Assembly (NCBI GenBank): GCA_026122225.1
Contig: JANEZZ010001404.1
Coordinates: forward strand, 372,001-436,000
DNA from: Heloderma charlesbogerti
Taxonomy: Eukaryota > Chordata > Lepidosauria > Squamata > Helodermatidae
Length of the DNA stretch: 64,000 bases
Direction: 5' to 3'
The translations under genes were made by a program, and so were the position numbers. The notes under the pieces were generated by a model. That model worked only from the letters and a program-made list of their open reading frames with translations, did no database searches and was not told where the DNA came from. This document shows positions 10,535 through 23,166 of the stretch, piece by piece; positions within the stretch are counted from its first letter, which is position 1; the number at the start of each line of letters is the position of its first letter.

Positions 10535-10694
10535 GTAGGATCTGTTTTGCGGGGCTTTCGCTAGGTGGAGGGGTGGGTGGCTCTGTTCCACCACGGATTC
10601 CAGGGGGCCGAATTAGCTGGAATTCAGCCCCCCTGGGATCCATGGCGGAATTCTCTAACATCCCTACCAGAAACAAACCATTACACATGGAAAC

Positions 10695-11110
10695 TGCTGC
10701 AATGGGGGTGCAGAACCTCTTTCAGCCTGAGGATTCCACTTTGGAGAAACTTTCAGGGGCTGCATTCCAGTGGTGGATGGGGCTGAAAGGCGAAAAGGAT
10801 GTGGCCAAAGGCAATAGGGGTGGGGCCAACCTACCCCAAATATCAGCATATTTTTGTTTAACGCCTTTCCTGCCAGTAACTAAGCCTTAGGAGAGGCATC
10901 ACAACCTTGGAAAATGGGGAAAAAGATGAGAAGCCACCAAATGACAGGTGGTTGGGGAAAATGGGCATGGCCATCTGGGGAAACCCTGGGGAGGCCAGTC
11001 TGGGACTCCAGAAGAGCTGAATGTGGTCCTTGTCGGGCCCTTTGTTCTAGACCCCTCTCATAGAGCATGGGAATACTAAGATCTGAATGGACAGCTCCCT
11101 TCAGAACTCT
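10695..11110 (+). mobile_element. dispersed repeat with GCAGAACCTCTTTCAGCCTG end, copy 1
   Basis: Colinear with 17012-17420: GAACCTCTTTCAGCCTGAGG, GGGGCTGCATTCCAGTGG, CCAGTAACTAAGCCTTAGGA and GACTCCAGAAGAGCTGAATG. It begins about 20 bp after the right duplication of element C. It resembles a non-autonomous hAT family but I did not resolve its duplications. Confidence 0.6.
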
Positions 11111-11439
11111 CACAACCCCATTCTGGCCAGTTGGAGCTTCCAGGCAGTCTTCCATGGCAGCCTCACAAAAAGGGTACTTCTAGCCTGGTGGTGAGAAGAG
11201 CAGGAATGACTGAGAACAGGTCTTATTTCTCCAGGAAAAGATGCAATTGGGGGACAAGACAAAGTTGGTAAAAAAAAAAGCACACACTGCCATTATTATC
11301 ACCTGAACAGATTCCTTTATTTGCATCAGCCCCAGGCCTTTGCATTTAAAAGATAATGTACAAAGGATAAAAGCAAAATTACAATTGACTGAAGTTACCC
11401 AGATTAGATTCTCAAAATTTATATCAAGCACAAATGCCA
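11111..11439. other. no recognised feature
   Basis: Anonymous sequence with a short poly-A (about 11269-11279). Confidence 0.4.
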
Positions 11440-11600
11440 AAATTATTATTATTTATTTATTTATTGTTGTTGTTGTTGTTATTTACATTCCCATACCGCC
11501 CCATAGCCAAAGCTCTCTGGGTGGTTTACAGAAGTTAAAACATTAAATACAATATAAAAAGTCTAAATAATAGACAATCCTTTTCACATAAAACATTTTA
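11440..11600 (-). mobile_element. LINE 3' tail fragment
   Basis: ATT/TTG microsatellite followed by CATACCGCCCCATAGCCAAA, TCTCTGGGTGGTTTACA and TTAAAACATTAAATACAA. This is the reversed tail typical of CR1/L2-like elements, similar in style to 28800-28920 and 56941-57070. Confidence 0.6.
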
Positions 11601-13654
11601 ACAGAGAAACCTCTGATCAGTCGAAGGAGCTGTTTAAAATTAAGACTCAGATAAAATGATAGATCTCATTTTAATAGCACCTGCTAAAAATTTTGCAGTC
11701 TTTGCTATCACCAGCTTATTTTGATCTGCGAGGAGAAGACACAGAAGCAATAACTGACAGCCCTGGAATAGATAACAGTAGCGGAGTAATCACCTCTTTC
11801 CTAACATCTCTATTAAAATGCAAAATAATAATACACGCACTACTGTTTTAATACTGCCATCTCCACATGGGAATGCATGGTTTTGCAATGGGATTCCTCG
11901 AAATCGGCCCTCAAATACAGCTGATGGCAGTATGTTCAGTCTTGTGTTAGTAAAAGCTCATCTGTATTTTACAACTGTAATTTTTTTTTTCAAATAAGAA
12001 GCTGGTGCATCAAAAAGACTGGGTGGAAAGTGATCATACCATGGGCAGAATTTTCTTATAGTGGCCAAGTTGTTCTGTCATTCAATATCATGGAGGCACA
12101 GTCTAATTAGATCTTTTGCCTTACTGAACCCCAGAATTAGTAGCTGTTATGGTGAGAGGCCAAAACAATGAAGCTTTAAAGTGATGGTCGCCATCCAAAC
12201 ACTCTTATGGGGCTTCTGCAGAACCAAGAGGAGCAACCCAATAGGAGCTAAGTTCAGCTGAGCACCGAGGTGTAAGTTTCAGTCCAGGCGAACATCCAAA
12301 TGGCAAAGCTGTTGCTTCCATCTAGAACAGGGTAAATAATTCCTAATCCAGGATCATCAGAAGCCCCAACCCACAAATGTCAGGATTAAGTAAATCCTAT
12401 TAAATTGGTTAATTGTATTCATCTGTTGAATATGCCTATTTATCTGGCATTATCTGCATTATCTGGCATGGGTGTCTTGTGCAAATTCAAACATGTTTTG
12501 TGGTAAGTTTGTTGTTTCTCAAAAGTAATAATTTTGGAGGCTGGAACCTTTGCACCAAAAGGGTAAAATGTATGTTCTGCCTTTGCAAATGCACACGTTC
12601 ACACACACATGCGTGCGCATGCAAGACTTGCACACCAGCTTTATGATAAGTGACTTACTCGGCCTGATCTGCCACTTCAAAGCTGATTGCAAGCTTAATG
12701 GCTCTTCTAAGAACAACAGCTTGATTTCTCTACCAAGCTATCAAACTAGCAGATCCACAGTGCATTTCATTACCATGCACACATGCACACACACACTCTG
12801 TGAAAATACATAAATAAAACTATTGCCTGAATGCAGGCATATGGTTTCTCAACCAGGAGAGGCTGGTAAATGTGACAGTATGTTACAATCTGAAAGTGGG
12901 GAATAATCATAAAAATTCTGCTGTAAATTTGGTTACTCATCATGGCTGCATCTTCACTGCAGATATGTTGATATTGTTTGAGCTGTATATTAAGCCAAGG
13001 ATGCCACGTGCAGTTCCAAATAAAGTTTTCAAGTCTGGATGCAATACAGATGACACACCAAATACTACTGAAACTCTTTCCTAATCAAATTCATATATAC
13101 TGCTTACCATTTCCTAGAGTCCAGTGGAAGAAAGATGTCACAAGTACACAATCTGAATTGATTTCAGAGAGGATAATGGAGGAAGAACCTTCCACCAGCT
13201 GAACAGAAACTATACTCATTTTATTCAAGGTGTTTGGCAATTTCAACAATATATATGTTTCGGAGTTCATAACTTCTTGGTTTCAGTTATGCATCTGTTA
13301 CACAATCACTTCTTCTATATTCTGAGTCATTGGTGGTGTCTAAAAATAGTGCTTTCATCTTAAATTAAGAGAAGAGCGTTATAGATCATGTAGACGGAAA
13401 ATCCTGTCTCCTTACTATTGAGTAACCAATATGCTACAGGGCCTCAGACTGTGAAATCTGCTGCAGTATGTCTTAATGCTAACAGATGCTACTGCTAGCC
13501 TGCTTAAGAGCTAGAGAAAAAAGGAGGGGGGGATAAAAGAAAGAAAGGACATGAGGGATTTACATATGAAAACATTCTTTGAACATATGCAGGTGTGGAG
13601 GAAAAGGAGAAAACCACTTGCTGTATAAGATTGCTTTTATGAATTGCAGGAATA
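11601..13654. other. no recognised feature
   Basis: Long AT-rich anonymous stretch with small CA-rich patches near 12590-12640 and 12770-12800. I see no exon or repeat boundary. Confidence 0.45.
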
Positions 13655-13718
13655 TATCAGAGGTTGCTGTATAGCAAATCAGACTATTGGTGCATCGAGC
13701 TCAGTATTTTCTACATGA

Positions 13719-14117
13719 GGGCTGGAGAGCCTGTGGCCCTCCAGATGTTCTTGGACTCAGGGCAGGCCCAAGACATTTTGCTGCTTTAGGCAACGAACAA
13801 GATGGCACCCAATCCCATTCCATGTACAAAAGCCTTTTTTCAAGACTGAACATCTTTCTTCAACACCGACGATGGGACACCACACCTGAAGGCAGCTTAG
13901 GGGTTGTAGGGAAGGCCATGTGGCACACAAGTCTCTCCTCTAACACCTTGCTGCCACCTCTCACCATTTGCCACCTGAGGCAACCACCTCACTTTGCCTA
14001 ATGGTAGAGCCAGCCCTGCTTGGACTCCAACTCTCATCAGCCCCAGCCAGCATGGTCAATGGCCAGGGATGATGTAGTCCAAAATCACCTGGAAGGCCAC
14101 AGGTTCCCAGCCCCTGG
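13719..14117. mobile_element. foldback family B, interrupted copy
   Basis: Arms: GCCTGTGGCCCTCCAGATGT on the left and ACCTGGAAGGCCACAGGTTC on the right, with GCCCCAGCCAGCATGG in the middle. Flanks TTCTACAT and GTCTACAG agree at six of eight bases, a weak duplication. Confidence 0.75.
13758..14018. mobile_element. CAGGGC-ended hAT-like element
   Basis: Ends CAGGGCAGGCCC and AGAGCCAGCCCTG with an exact 8-bp duplication CTTGGACT (13750-13757, 14019-14026). Inside are GCTGCTTTAGGCAACGAACA and CCACCTGAGGCAACCACCTC in inverted relation. This is the youngest layer of the nest. Confidence 0.88.
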
Positions 14118-14250
14118 TCTACAGGGACTGGCAGCAGCTCTCTTTTCCCATCCTATCTAGGAATGCCAGGGATTGAACCTGGGACCAAACCCAGGACCCT
14201 TTGCATGCCAAACATATGCCGATCACTAAGTTACAGCCCTTCCCCAATAG

Positions 14251-15429
14251 TAAATTACTTCTGCCTCATAATGTATGTGCCCTCCCTGTGAGGGTAAAGT
14301 TGCAACTGAGATTTGCCATCACATTTTGGACATGGGGATTTGGAATACCAACTCACCCAATGTAGAAATCCACAGCCTGTTATGAGCTGAGCCCAACAAG
14401 CTCCCTTAAAGTTTGGGCCCGGCTATAATGTGTTTACGGCTAGTAATTCCTCCCTGCCAGTTTCTCCTTTTCCCAAGCAAACTTTGGTTGTGCAGGGTTC
14501 TCTGGAGACAGGAGAGGATTTATAGGCCTCATCTTTAAGGCATGGATACTCCTGAACATGCTCAGGAACATCATTTCCTTCCTGTGTTGTATGTGATTGA
14601 TTTGTTGTTTCCAATGCCTCCCAGCCAATTCCTTCAGTTGGGAGTCATAGGAAACCATATGTCCCATGCACACCACAGGAAAAAATGCTCCTGAGCATGC
14701 TCAGAAAGGGACACAAACTTCTAAGAATTATCCAGGAAAGCTCAGAAAAACTAAACACATGATGAGGTGAGCTTTTGCTCATCATTAATGCTAAGAATTA
14801 TATTCTGTTGACATCACTTGGAACTGAAATCTAAGCAAAATTTGCAGTCCTAGGCACATTTACCTGGGAGTACGTATCACTGTCTTCATGCCCTGCTTGT
14901 GGGCTGGTTGGAGGCCTCTGACTGGCCATTCAAAGAGGGTACAGGAAGATGGATTTTTCCAACACAGCTCTTTTTATGTCATTTACTTAGTGGAATTTGC
15001 TTCTGAGTAAGCTAAGTAAGTGTAGCACCAGCTGTAACTGTATTTAGGATTACAGTACAAATAAGGTAAATGCAAGTACTTTGGCTTTCCTCACCTGTCT
15101 ATTCGAGTTTAGGGGCACTTCTTCCACATCACAAATGTGGCTTCAATACCCAATATACCTACTAATTTACTCCAAGTTTCTTCTCCTTTGGGATGGGTTC
15201 ATATCATATCATTGCTTCTTTCATTATGAAGTGACCTTTTGCAGTGCTAGAGAAACATGTTGAATCCAGCTGAAAGAATAAATGTCAGTTTGCCTGTGTT
15301 CTTTGTTGGTGTCCAGGTACAGTCATAAAAAAACATTGCTTTCATTTCAGGCACATGTTAATTCCCCCTGAAGAATCCAGCACTGTCCTAAATTGTCCTC
15401 GGACTTGGGAAATCAGTCTGTTCTACTGT
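14251..15429. other. mostly anonymous
   Basis: No gene seen. About 14830-14885 (TGCAGTCCTAGGCACATTTA, ACCTGGGAGTACG) is a fragment of a short repeat also present near 34090, 44870 and 53905. Confidence 0.4.
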
Positions 15430-15775
15430 CTAATGCAGAGGTACACATCCTTTTGACCCCAAAGGCCACATGTGATGCTGACTCAGGGGTTGGAAGATGC
15501 ACACACATGCACACACACAGATGCATGTGCACACACACACACACACACACACACACCAGTGATCCTGATATAAATAGCTCTTACCTTGCTGCTAGCAGTG
15601 GCATGGAAAGACCAATCTTTATTAGGATCTTTGAGGGACGGAGTGGAGATGAAGCAATGGGGAAACTGATGGGGGCAAATTTGGTGACGGTGGGTTCAGG
15701 GCACCATTGGGGAGCACAGTAAAGGCCTTAGAGGGCCACATGTGGCCCCAGGTTGCAGGTTGTGCCCCCCAGTCT
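15430..15775. mobile_element. possible DNA-element fragment around an AC microsatellite
   Basis: AGGCCACATGTGATGC on the left and GAGGGCCACATGTGGCCCCA on the right flank an (AC)n run at 15500-15557. The layout recalls the repeat at 17012-17420, but ends are not clear. Confidence 0.35.
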
Positions 15776-17011
15776 AATATATGGGTGCTTCCTCATCCTT
15801 GCCTCATGCTGGGAAAATCTATTTATATCAGAAAAGAGCTTGTTAGTAGTGTTACCTATAAAACCTGATGCCCCTATAGTCTTTTTCAGTCTTTACAACA
15901 CTCCTCCTGAATACATATATGGCGAGCGGTGGTGGCAGTGGTAAAGGATTGTATCCATTGGTGCCATTCTGCTAAAGGAAATCTTCTGCTGCTTGCAGAA
16001 ACCCCATTTTTATCTTTGTGCAAAGTATTTCGATTGTGCAACCAGTTGCACAAGCCATTCTGCAAAGCATCACACAAAGCACTGTACAACTCTTATGACT
16101 GCGTTAGACTAGGGGTTGCTTGCACTAGCTGTGTTAGTTGTTCTACTAGCAGTTGTGCAGCCACTAGCGGAACAACGTCAATGCTTCTAATTTTTCCGCT
16201 AGCATAATGTTTCATAGAACCCCCAGACTCCCCCCCACCATGGACACTTTTTCTTGGCACACCTGCAACTATGTGTGTATATACTTGTCTGCACACAGGC
16301 ACCTCTCTGCGTGAGCCAGAACCCGATTGCATGGAGAGGTGCATATGAACATAGGCACATTGCAGACATGATGATAGAATGCTTGTATGGTGCGGGGAGG
16401 AGCTTGCCACTGTGATGCCACCTCCCACTTCTAAACCCCTTCCCTCAATGCATGGAAGAGAGCCTGAATGTCTGGAGAAGGCTTGGACATACAGGATCCT
16501 TCTGGATGAGATACTAATAGAAGGAATCCAGAGAGTCCCATGATCAAGTGCAAAATATTTCACTGAACACATGGGTGGGTTGCCAATTTCTTCTTCTAGC
16601 TGGATTCCCTCATGTCAGATCAAAACCCACTCTAGGGGCTCTCCTAGCTTTCAAGAGCAGTTTTTGTGGTGGAGGAGTCACATGGGCCTGGAGAAGGGAA
16701 GAAAACTGGGAAAACTCTAATTCATGTGTTATGTTTTGAGTGTAGCCGTTTGAATCCCACCCCTTGTGTTCAAGAAGTTGCAAATGTATTTTCCATAGCT
16801 GGATCCCCAGATTTATCAAACATTCAGGGCTGAATATGCAGTCTTGGCCACCAAACTGGGACCTCATACACAGATGATCATGGCTGCCAATTGTGGTGGA
16901 GAATTTATTCTAATTTCCCAACCTCTCCGTCCTCTTCCATAGGTGATTGTGTTGTCAGAACTGTCCAAACCATCTATCTGTTGAGTGGGTTTGGAGGTGT
17001 ATATCCTTACA
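15776..17011. other. no recognised feature
   Basis: Anonymous sequence. 16085-16205 has several GCTAGC/CTAGCGG-type inverted bits that may belong to an old DNA element. Confidence 0.35.
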
Positions 17012-17124
17012 TATTGAAGAGGTGTTGAACCTCTTTCAGCCTGAGGGCCGAATTCCATTTTGGGGAAGGTCTCAGGGGTTGCATTCCAGTGAGGTTGAAG
17101 GCAAAAGGGGAAGGGCCAAAGCTC

Positions 17125-17166
<42 letters not shown>

Positions 17167-17420
17167 AGCATATTTTAGCTTAAAGCTCTTATAGCCAGTA
17201 ACTATGCCTTAGGAGAGGCCTTTTAACCTTTCAGAATGTGAGTATGTGTGTGTGTGTGTGTGTGTGAGGGAGTGCACAAAATGTTTGGTGGTCAGGGGAA
17301 AGTGGGTGTGGCCTGGGATAGGGGACATGCCCACCTTGGGAATTCCAGAAGACCAGATTGGAACTCTAGGTGGGCCAAATTTGGCCCCCAGGCTTGAAGT
17401 GCTGCACCCCTGTTGTAGAG
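17012..17420 (+). mobile_element. dispersed repeat, copy 2, with AC and GT tracts
   Basis: Colinear with 10695-11110 but carries (AC)n at 17126-17165 and (TG)n at 17245-17266, both absent from copy 1. The two tracts are complementary and 80 bp apart, so the copy can fold on itself. Confidence 0.65.
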
Positions 17421-18404
17421 TGTTGCATATGGAAATTTTTGGACTGGGGACACAATACGTTGTCTTTCTGACCCGGTAATAATCTCTATGCACTTGTATT
17501 TTAGCAGATGCATCAGTAACTCCCTAGCTGAATGAAATAAGATAAAAAAAAGGAAAATATTTTTTTGCAGAAACCTCTCAAACTAGACTTCAGGCAGAGG
17601 GGAAGTACAATTTAATCAAGGCAAGGTAGGATCAATCATGCTATTTGAAAGGATTTCCAGATGAATGACAAGTCATTAATTGGACCTGCTGAGTAAACAA
17701 CCCAGCCCATGCAAGGCCTCAAGAATAAGATCTGGGAATGTCAAGCATATGGGGGAAAATGAGCTGCGAAATCATTGAACCAAAGGGAAATATTGAAAAG
17801 TACGGACCATTTTGCTTTCTTTTGAACTTGTAAAGAACCAAGCTACAACAGGTGGCTAACGCGCTATTTGATCATCGATTATTTGTTCCTCTTTATAAAA
17901 CATAGCTGACAAATTTAGGCACCTTTCTTCGCCCCACACACCCCACAAACATTTTATGTGTCTGTTTTATGCACACTGGCTGATAGATTATGTAAGTAGA
18001 TAACAAGCAACCCAAAGGCTACAAATTAATAGTTTAGGACTGAGAAAGATTAATTGCTCATCCTTTCTGCTGCGGAACATTTTGCCCAAATGTGCATATA
18101 TGCAAATACTTCATTGCCTTAGTTGCCCCAAGAAGTCAAGATACCGTTCTCCTTGCCTGAGCAGCTTCTTGTGCTGCTCACTGCGGCTCCTGATTCAGCA
18201 CTGAAACCACACTGATGTCAAGGTGACTGGAGTGCTCCAGGGCGCCTAACTTTCTCCAGGAAGCGGCTGTTGCAGTGAACACTCAATCCACATGTAGCCC
18301 GACAAAGAAAAACCTGGAGCAACAGCCTGAAATGACACCATCCACAAAGAAGGGTGGGTTCTGCCAACCTGTGTCCCCGTTTCTCTTGGTAACATGTACA
18401 TGAA
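17421..18404. other. no recognised feature
   Basis: Anonymous AT-rich sequence. Confidence 0.45.
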
Positions 18405-18642
18405 AAAGTGTAGTGGCAAGAGTGTTGGACTGGGAGCCTGGAGATCCAGGTTCTAGTCCCCACTTGGCCATGTAAGCTCACTGGGTGACTCTGGGCCAGT
18501 CACAGACTCTCAGCCCAACCTACCTCACAGGGTTGTTGTTGTGAGGTTAAAATGGAGAGGAGGATTATGTACGCCGCTTTGGGTTCCTTAGAGGAAAAAA
18601 GGTGGGATATAAATGCAATAAATAAATAAATAAATAAAAAAA
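18405..18642 (+). mobile_element. MIR-like tRNA-derived SINE
   Basis: A-box-like GTGTAGTGGCAAGAGTG, B-box-like GGTTCTAGTCC, a MIR/CORE-like middle (GGGCCAGTCACAGACTCTCA, CAACCTACCTCACAGGGTTG) and a tail GGATATAAATGCAATAAATA ending in an AAAT microsatellite. Sisters lie at 19481 and 39133. Confidence 0.85.
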
Positions 18643-18899
18643 TAAGTGTGATGTGATGTCATCCTATTAGCATGCGCTCCTGACACTCTGCTTCATTGGC
18701 TACCGCTTCCAGGAGCAAGGAAATACTGCAATGATGATTTCATGTAATGCATTCCCCTCCCCAACTCCATCTTTGTGGGGAAATGGGGGTTGGTGATACC
18801 CACATGTCTCCCTATAACAAGTAGATTTCGCCTTAACAATACAGAGAGACCCAGAGAGTCTGGAATCAGGCAGGCTACTTGCCATAACAGAGGGACCAC
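18643..18899. other. no recognised feature
   Basis: Short anonymous spacer. Confidence 0.4.
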
Positions 18900-19240
18900 A
18901 ATTAAGGATGGATGAATCTACTGAATTCAATTCTGCTGTGTTTCCCATTTTTCTCATATTAGATTTGTTCCATCCCATTTCCACATCAGTTTGCAAATTC
19001 CCATCCCACTGACAGCCTTCACAAAAATTCATACATATTTTTGTGTGCATTTCTCCTACTATACACATTTTTTTGTGTGAGCTTTTCCTAAGGTATGCAT
19101 TTTTGCAAGCAATTTTTCTAATATAGTGCATTTTTGTGCACATCTTCCCTTATTATATGCATTTTTTTTTTTTTTGGATTTGCGAACTGCATCACAGAAT
19201 TCGGGAAAGTGTGGATGATGTGTAGGTTCTGAGATGCTCT
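18900..19240. repeat. repeat with degenerate TGCATTTTTG units, copy 1
   Basis: About five spaced units of the form TGCATTTTTGTGC plus CTAATATA-like spacer, preceded by CCATCCCATTTCCACATCAG and followed by TTGCGAACTGCATCACAGAATTC. The same order occurs at 30720-31010. Confidence 0.6.
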
Positions 19241-19480
19241 GCTTTTGCTTCCAGAGGAAAGACAAGGGACATCAGTATGGAGTTAACAAAAGCTTAACAT
19301 TATGCTGAAGTAAAACAGGGTGTAGTATTTTTCATATTCCTTTGGGCACATGACCAATGCTGCCTTGTACTCATTCAAACATGCATAATTGGGAGAGAAT
19401 GAAAAAGGGGCTGCACATTTGGAAGCAGTCCTGAATGTCCATCTTTATCATATTCTGCCTCAATGTGATCAAGGCAGGGG

Positions 19481-19718
19481 AGAGCCAGTGTGGTGTAGTG
19501 ATCAGAGTGTTGGAGTGGGACTAGGGAGATCTGGGTTCAAGTCCTTGCTTGGCCATGAAGCTCACTGGATAGTTTGGGGCCAGTCAGTGACTCTCAGCCT
19601 AACCTACCTCATAGGGTTGTTGTGAGGATAAAATGGATTCCATGGTGGCCATCTTGAGCTCCTTGGAGGAAAATGTGGGATATAAATGTAGCAAATAAAC
19701 AAAGAATAAATAATGATA
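19481..19718 (+). mobile_element. MIR-like tRNA-derived SINE
   Basis: Full-length copy: AGAGCCAGTGTGGTGTAGTG head, GGGTTCAAGTCC B box, CTACCTCATAGGGTTGTTGT middle, GGATATAAATGTAGCAAATA tail. Confidence 0.88.
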
Positions 19719-21800
19719 AACTCATTATGCATAGTTACACACAATAAGAACTATTGATCCTCAAGAAGGATCCTCCCTTCATTACACAAGAGACTGTTGG
19801 GAGGCCTCTAAGAGCTTAGGGGCAAATGTGTCCTGAATACCATACAGATCCAAATCCATTTCTCTTCTAGGGTGGAGACAAAGGCCATATCATGGAGAAC
19901 TCCCCTTCCCTGACACCATACACCTCTATTCAGGGTAAGGACAACTGACCTTCATGACAAGCTTCATGAACCCTCAGTGACACCATAATGATGTAACCAG
20001 ATCTGATTAGCTATGTGGCATTGTGATGTCATCATGTTCACTGTGTAATCCCTAGCTGTGAACATGCTGTGAAAGAGCTGTTTTTTTTAAAAAAAACCAA
20101 AAACAAACATGTTGAAGTAGCAGAAGATCAGGGGAGCAGGTACAAAAAGATGAATGAAAGAGTGGAGGATAGGAAGGGCTTTCATGGACCTTTCATTCCC
20201 CATTTCCTGAGATCATACCTGTCCCATTGAAAATCATGTAAGAGAAAAACTGGAGGCTAAAATTTCAGGGTCCCTGGTATTGTATATCTAGGCACACCTA
20301 CTTTAAACAGCCTCAGCTTGGTCCTGATGTTGTAGGAGAGGTTCCTTTGGGGACTGAGATAAGAGTGTTTCCATTCACTCAGATTTACTTACATTCTACA
20401 AATAAGGACTAAAACAATGACATAAATTAAATGCATTTATTAAAGAAGATAAAGTTTAACAAGCACACACACCTTCCACTCAGCAAAGAAGCAAAGATAA
20501 GGCATACTCATACATCCTGCAGCTGCATGCCTACCAATCACACTTGTACTCCACCAGGAAGGGTAAAGGGACTCCCTCCTTCTCCAAGTATGACTGGAGA
20601 GTCACTGAGGCCTAAGTGATAGGCTCAAAGTAATGTCTCAGGTTCAGGGTGAAAGAAGAAAGACAGACCCAGATCTCCTCCATGTATTAACTTAAATACC
20701 TTCCCAAATTTGGTGACCTCCTTCTTATTACATATTATAAAACCGTTACAACTATTGGTTGATGTCACATTATATGTCATCTTATTCCCAGAAAATCCAT
20801 CTTTTTGTCCTCAGCATCACCTCTGTCCTTGATATTGGTGTACCCAGATATAGGTGTTGACTACAAAACAGGTCTAAGTTCTCCTTTTATGTGGTCAACA
20901 GCTCCTTTTTTCTTCCCTTTGTCTCCAGAGAGGGGAATCCCAAACCACAACGTGTTCTTATCTATGACCCCTTAATTTTTACCCCTTTAAAACTTCTCTT
21001 ATCAACATCTAGCAAGCTTCTGACACAGTAGATCTTGCTCCCCTACTTGTCCCGTTATACAATAATGTTAACTCACCTATAAGCACCATCTCTTACCCCT
21101 TAAACTCTACATTCCCCATACCCCATGTTCTACCTAAATGTAAACTGCAAGGTCCAAGAAAATCCTTACAATCAAACCTCACAAAAATGCAAGCCACAAC
21201 TAGATGCTGGTAGTGCAGTGCCCAAAAATGGATTTTGCGGTTCCGAGTTCAAATTTTCCTTTAATAATGAATTCCCTAGTTGGCATTAAGCAAACTGCTC
21301 TCCCTCACCCCCTCCCAACCTGAAGATAGTAATACTGGCATACCTCAGCAGGTTGCACTAAGGCAAACTGAAAGAGTGTCTGTGAATTGCTTTGAGCCCT
21401 GCAAAATGGGATAATATATCTGGATCGTTATTAGTTTTGAGCTCCTCTGAGCTGCAGAGGTGCTCCATGGGCAAATCTGCCTCATTTCTACAATAATGAA
21501 CTACCCTCCTCCTATCACCTTTGTAGATCCTTTCTTGTTAAGAAGGGAAATGTAACCCCTACTGCAGCATCAGACAGAACAGATTACAGTGTTTCTCCTG
21601 TAGTGTTCTGGGCAAACACAGATTTTATACTGTCTGTTTTTAATTAGGGACTGCACTCTCTTTTATACTTACTTGATCTTGTCAGTTTCAAAGCTGTCTC
21701 TTAATGCTTGGTTGGCAGTTTTTAATTGCTCATCAAATGCTTATTATAAAGCTTTCAGAAGAACTCTCATTGTCCACAATGGATAACCATTTCAAAATAA
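19719..21800. other. no recognised feature
   Basis: Anonymous AT-rich sequence without a clear repeat. Confidence 0.45.
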
Positions 21801-22500
21801 ACGGTTGCAACTGCAACTAGTAGCTGAAATGATTTGTCCATATGGGTTGGATCCAATGGTGGCTTGGCTAGTTAGAAGGTGGGGCAACCTTTTTGTGGAT
21901 CTGCCCTGCCTACTGCAGCCTTCCATGTCAGATCCTGTACTGTTCTGGAGAGTTCCTGAACCTCCAGGAGCAATGGGGTTTTTTTGCGGGGGGGGGGGAT
22001 CTGTGAAAATTGGGTTCCCCATCATGCTTTTCACTAGTTGTCATGCCCCCACTGGAGGAATCCTCCTCAGAGGAAGAGCGAGAGCTCCCAGAAACTGGGG
22101 GCACTCCAGATCAGTCACTGTCACCAAACCAGGGGGAGCCTGGGCCCTCGGGGGAAGTGGCTGCAGGTCTTTCCCTGCAGGGCCAACCCAAAAGCAAATC
22201 AGTCAGCAGGCAATGGTCAAAACAAGGGAGCAATCCAAAAGAGGTCTGAAGAACAGCCAAGGTCAAAACGCAGATAAACACAGTCAGATATAATACACAG
22301 TCCAAGAAGCAGAGTCAAGCAGGAGTCCAGGGTCAGTAGCACAGAGGTTCAATCTCAAGGCAAGGTCAGGAAAGCAGGATGTAGGGGGCACAGATGGCTG
22401 CAGAGGGAGGAAAGGGATGGGAAACATTCTTTCTCTGAACTTCATTATGTTAACTTATCTTAGGACCAAGCCAGACTCTGAGCCAGGGGAAGGGACAGTC
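21801..22500. other. GC-richer unassigned block, possible retroelement piece
   Basis: Contains a G-run (21989-21998) and, at 22010-22320, overlapping open frames including a Ser/Glu-rich stretch (EESSSEEERELPETGG). Then come CAAGG/GGTCA-rich repeats (22300-22380). I do not recognise the protein. Confidence 0.25.
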
Positions 22501-22785
22501 CTACAGTCTGAATAGTACAGCAAAACAAAGACATGTAGAAATGGAACAAAGGGATACAAATATTAAAACTCTTTTGCCCTCCCTCAAAATCCCTGAAATG
22601 TGACGTTATGCCAAATGTGACTGAACTCTTGGTTCAGCTGGAAATTGGTAGTAGTTCATAGATATGCAGAACTTAAAGCTGAGGAGCCCGTCAGGAAAAA
22701 GGTGGCAACTGTAATTCAGCACTAAGATGGCTGAATGGACAGGGATTTAAACTCAGACATTTGAAAGCAAAGCACTCCAAGCTCT

Positions 22786-22936
22786 GGGATTGGATGGATG
22801 AATCTGTCTGTCTCAGTTTTTCCCACATTTGATTTTTTAATCTCAAGTTCTTTTTGTCCCAAATATGAAGAACTTTGTGAATTTTGGTGAATTCTAATCA
22901 AAATGGAACTGAAACAAAATTCTCACCCATACCTGT
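22786..22936. repeat. short dispersed repeat, copy 1
   Basis: GGATGGATGAATCTGTC, TTTTTCCCACATTTGATTTT, TGTGAATTTTGGTGAATTC and AAATTCTCACCCATAC match 58692-58832. The ends are partly inverted (GATGGRTGAR / YTCACCCAT). Confidence 0.6.
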
Positions 22937-23166
22937 AAGTGAACATTTTGGTAAGGAATGCTGAAAAATGGCAGAGAAGGGTTGGCATTTTTCAGTGCTT
23001 TTGAAAATGTTCATGGGAAAAATAATTGTGCTTTGTTTCCACGTAGGGATGTGCGAACTCACCCCCATCCGGGTTCTCCGTATGCCTGCCCAGTCCCTGC
23101 CCCTGCTTGCTGGTCCCCGGAGCACACTCGAACTCCTCCCATGCTTGACAAGCAGCCCAGACTCAC

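Larger units (their letters stand above)
9880..10666 (-). mobile_element. palindromic hAT-like element C
   Basis: Starts TAGGGGTGTATTAAACCCC and ends TCTCTAACATCCCTA, with an exact 8-bp duplication CCAGAAAC (9872-9879, 10667-10674). Relative to A it is reversed. It has the clearest array: three palindromes separated by inverted octamer/ATGGCGT spacers. A 269-residue open frame runs across the minus strand but is a by-product of the repeats. Confidence 0.9.
13655..14250 (-). mobile_element. SINE split by a nested insertion
   Basis: The reversed tRNA-derived SINE is in two pieces. The tail (about 13660-13718) carries CAAATCAGACTATTGGTGCA; the head (about 14118-14250) carries GGACTGGCAGCAGCTCTC, GGGATTGAACCTGGGACC and CCTTTGCATGCC. 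Between them lies a foldback that itself contains a hAT element. Confidence 0.75.

Noticed and set aside
9879..10688. Minus-strand open frame of 269 codons across element C
   Set aside because: It runs through palindromes and across both transposon ends. Its repeated RLRKYLRSLSRLK segments are translations of the palindrome modules, so I treat it as a by-product, not a gene.
15500..15557. Regulatory AC tract
   Set aside because: An ordinary microsatellite with no linked gene in view.
22010..22320. Host exon with Ser/Glu-rich protein
   Set aside because: Overlapping frames of similar length, no clear splice sites, followed by repetitive CAAGG-type sequence; more like an unrecognised retroelement piece.
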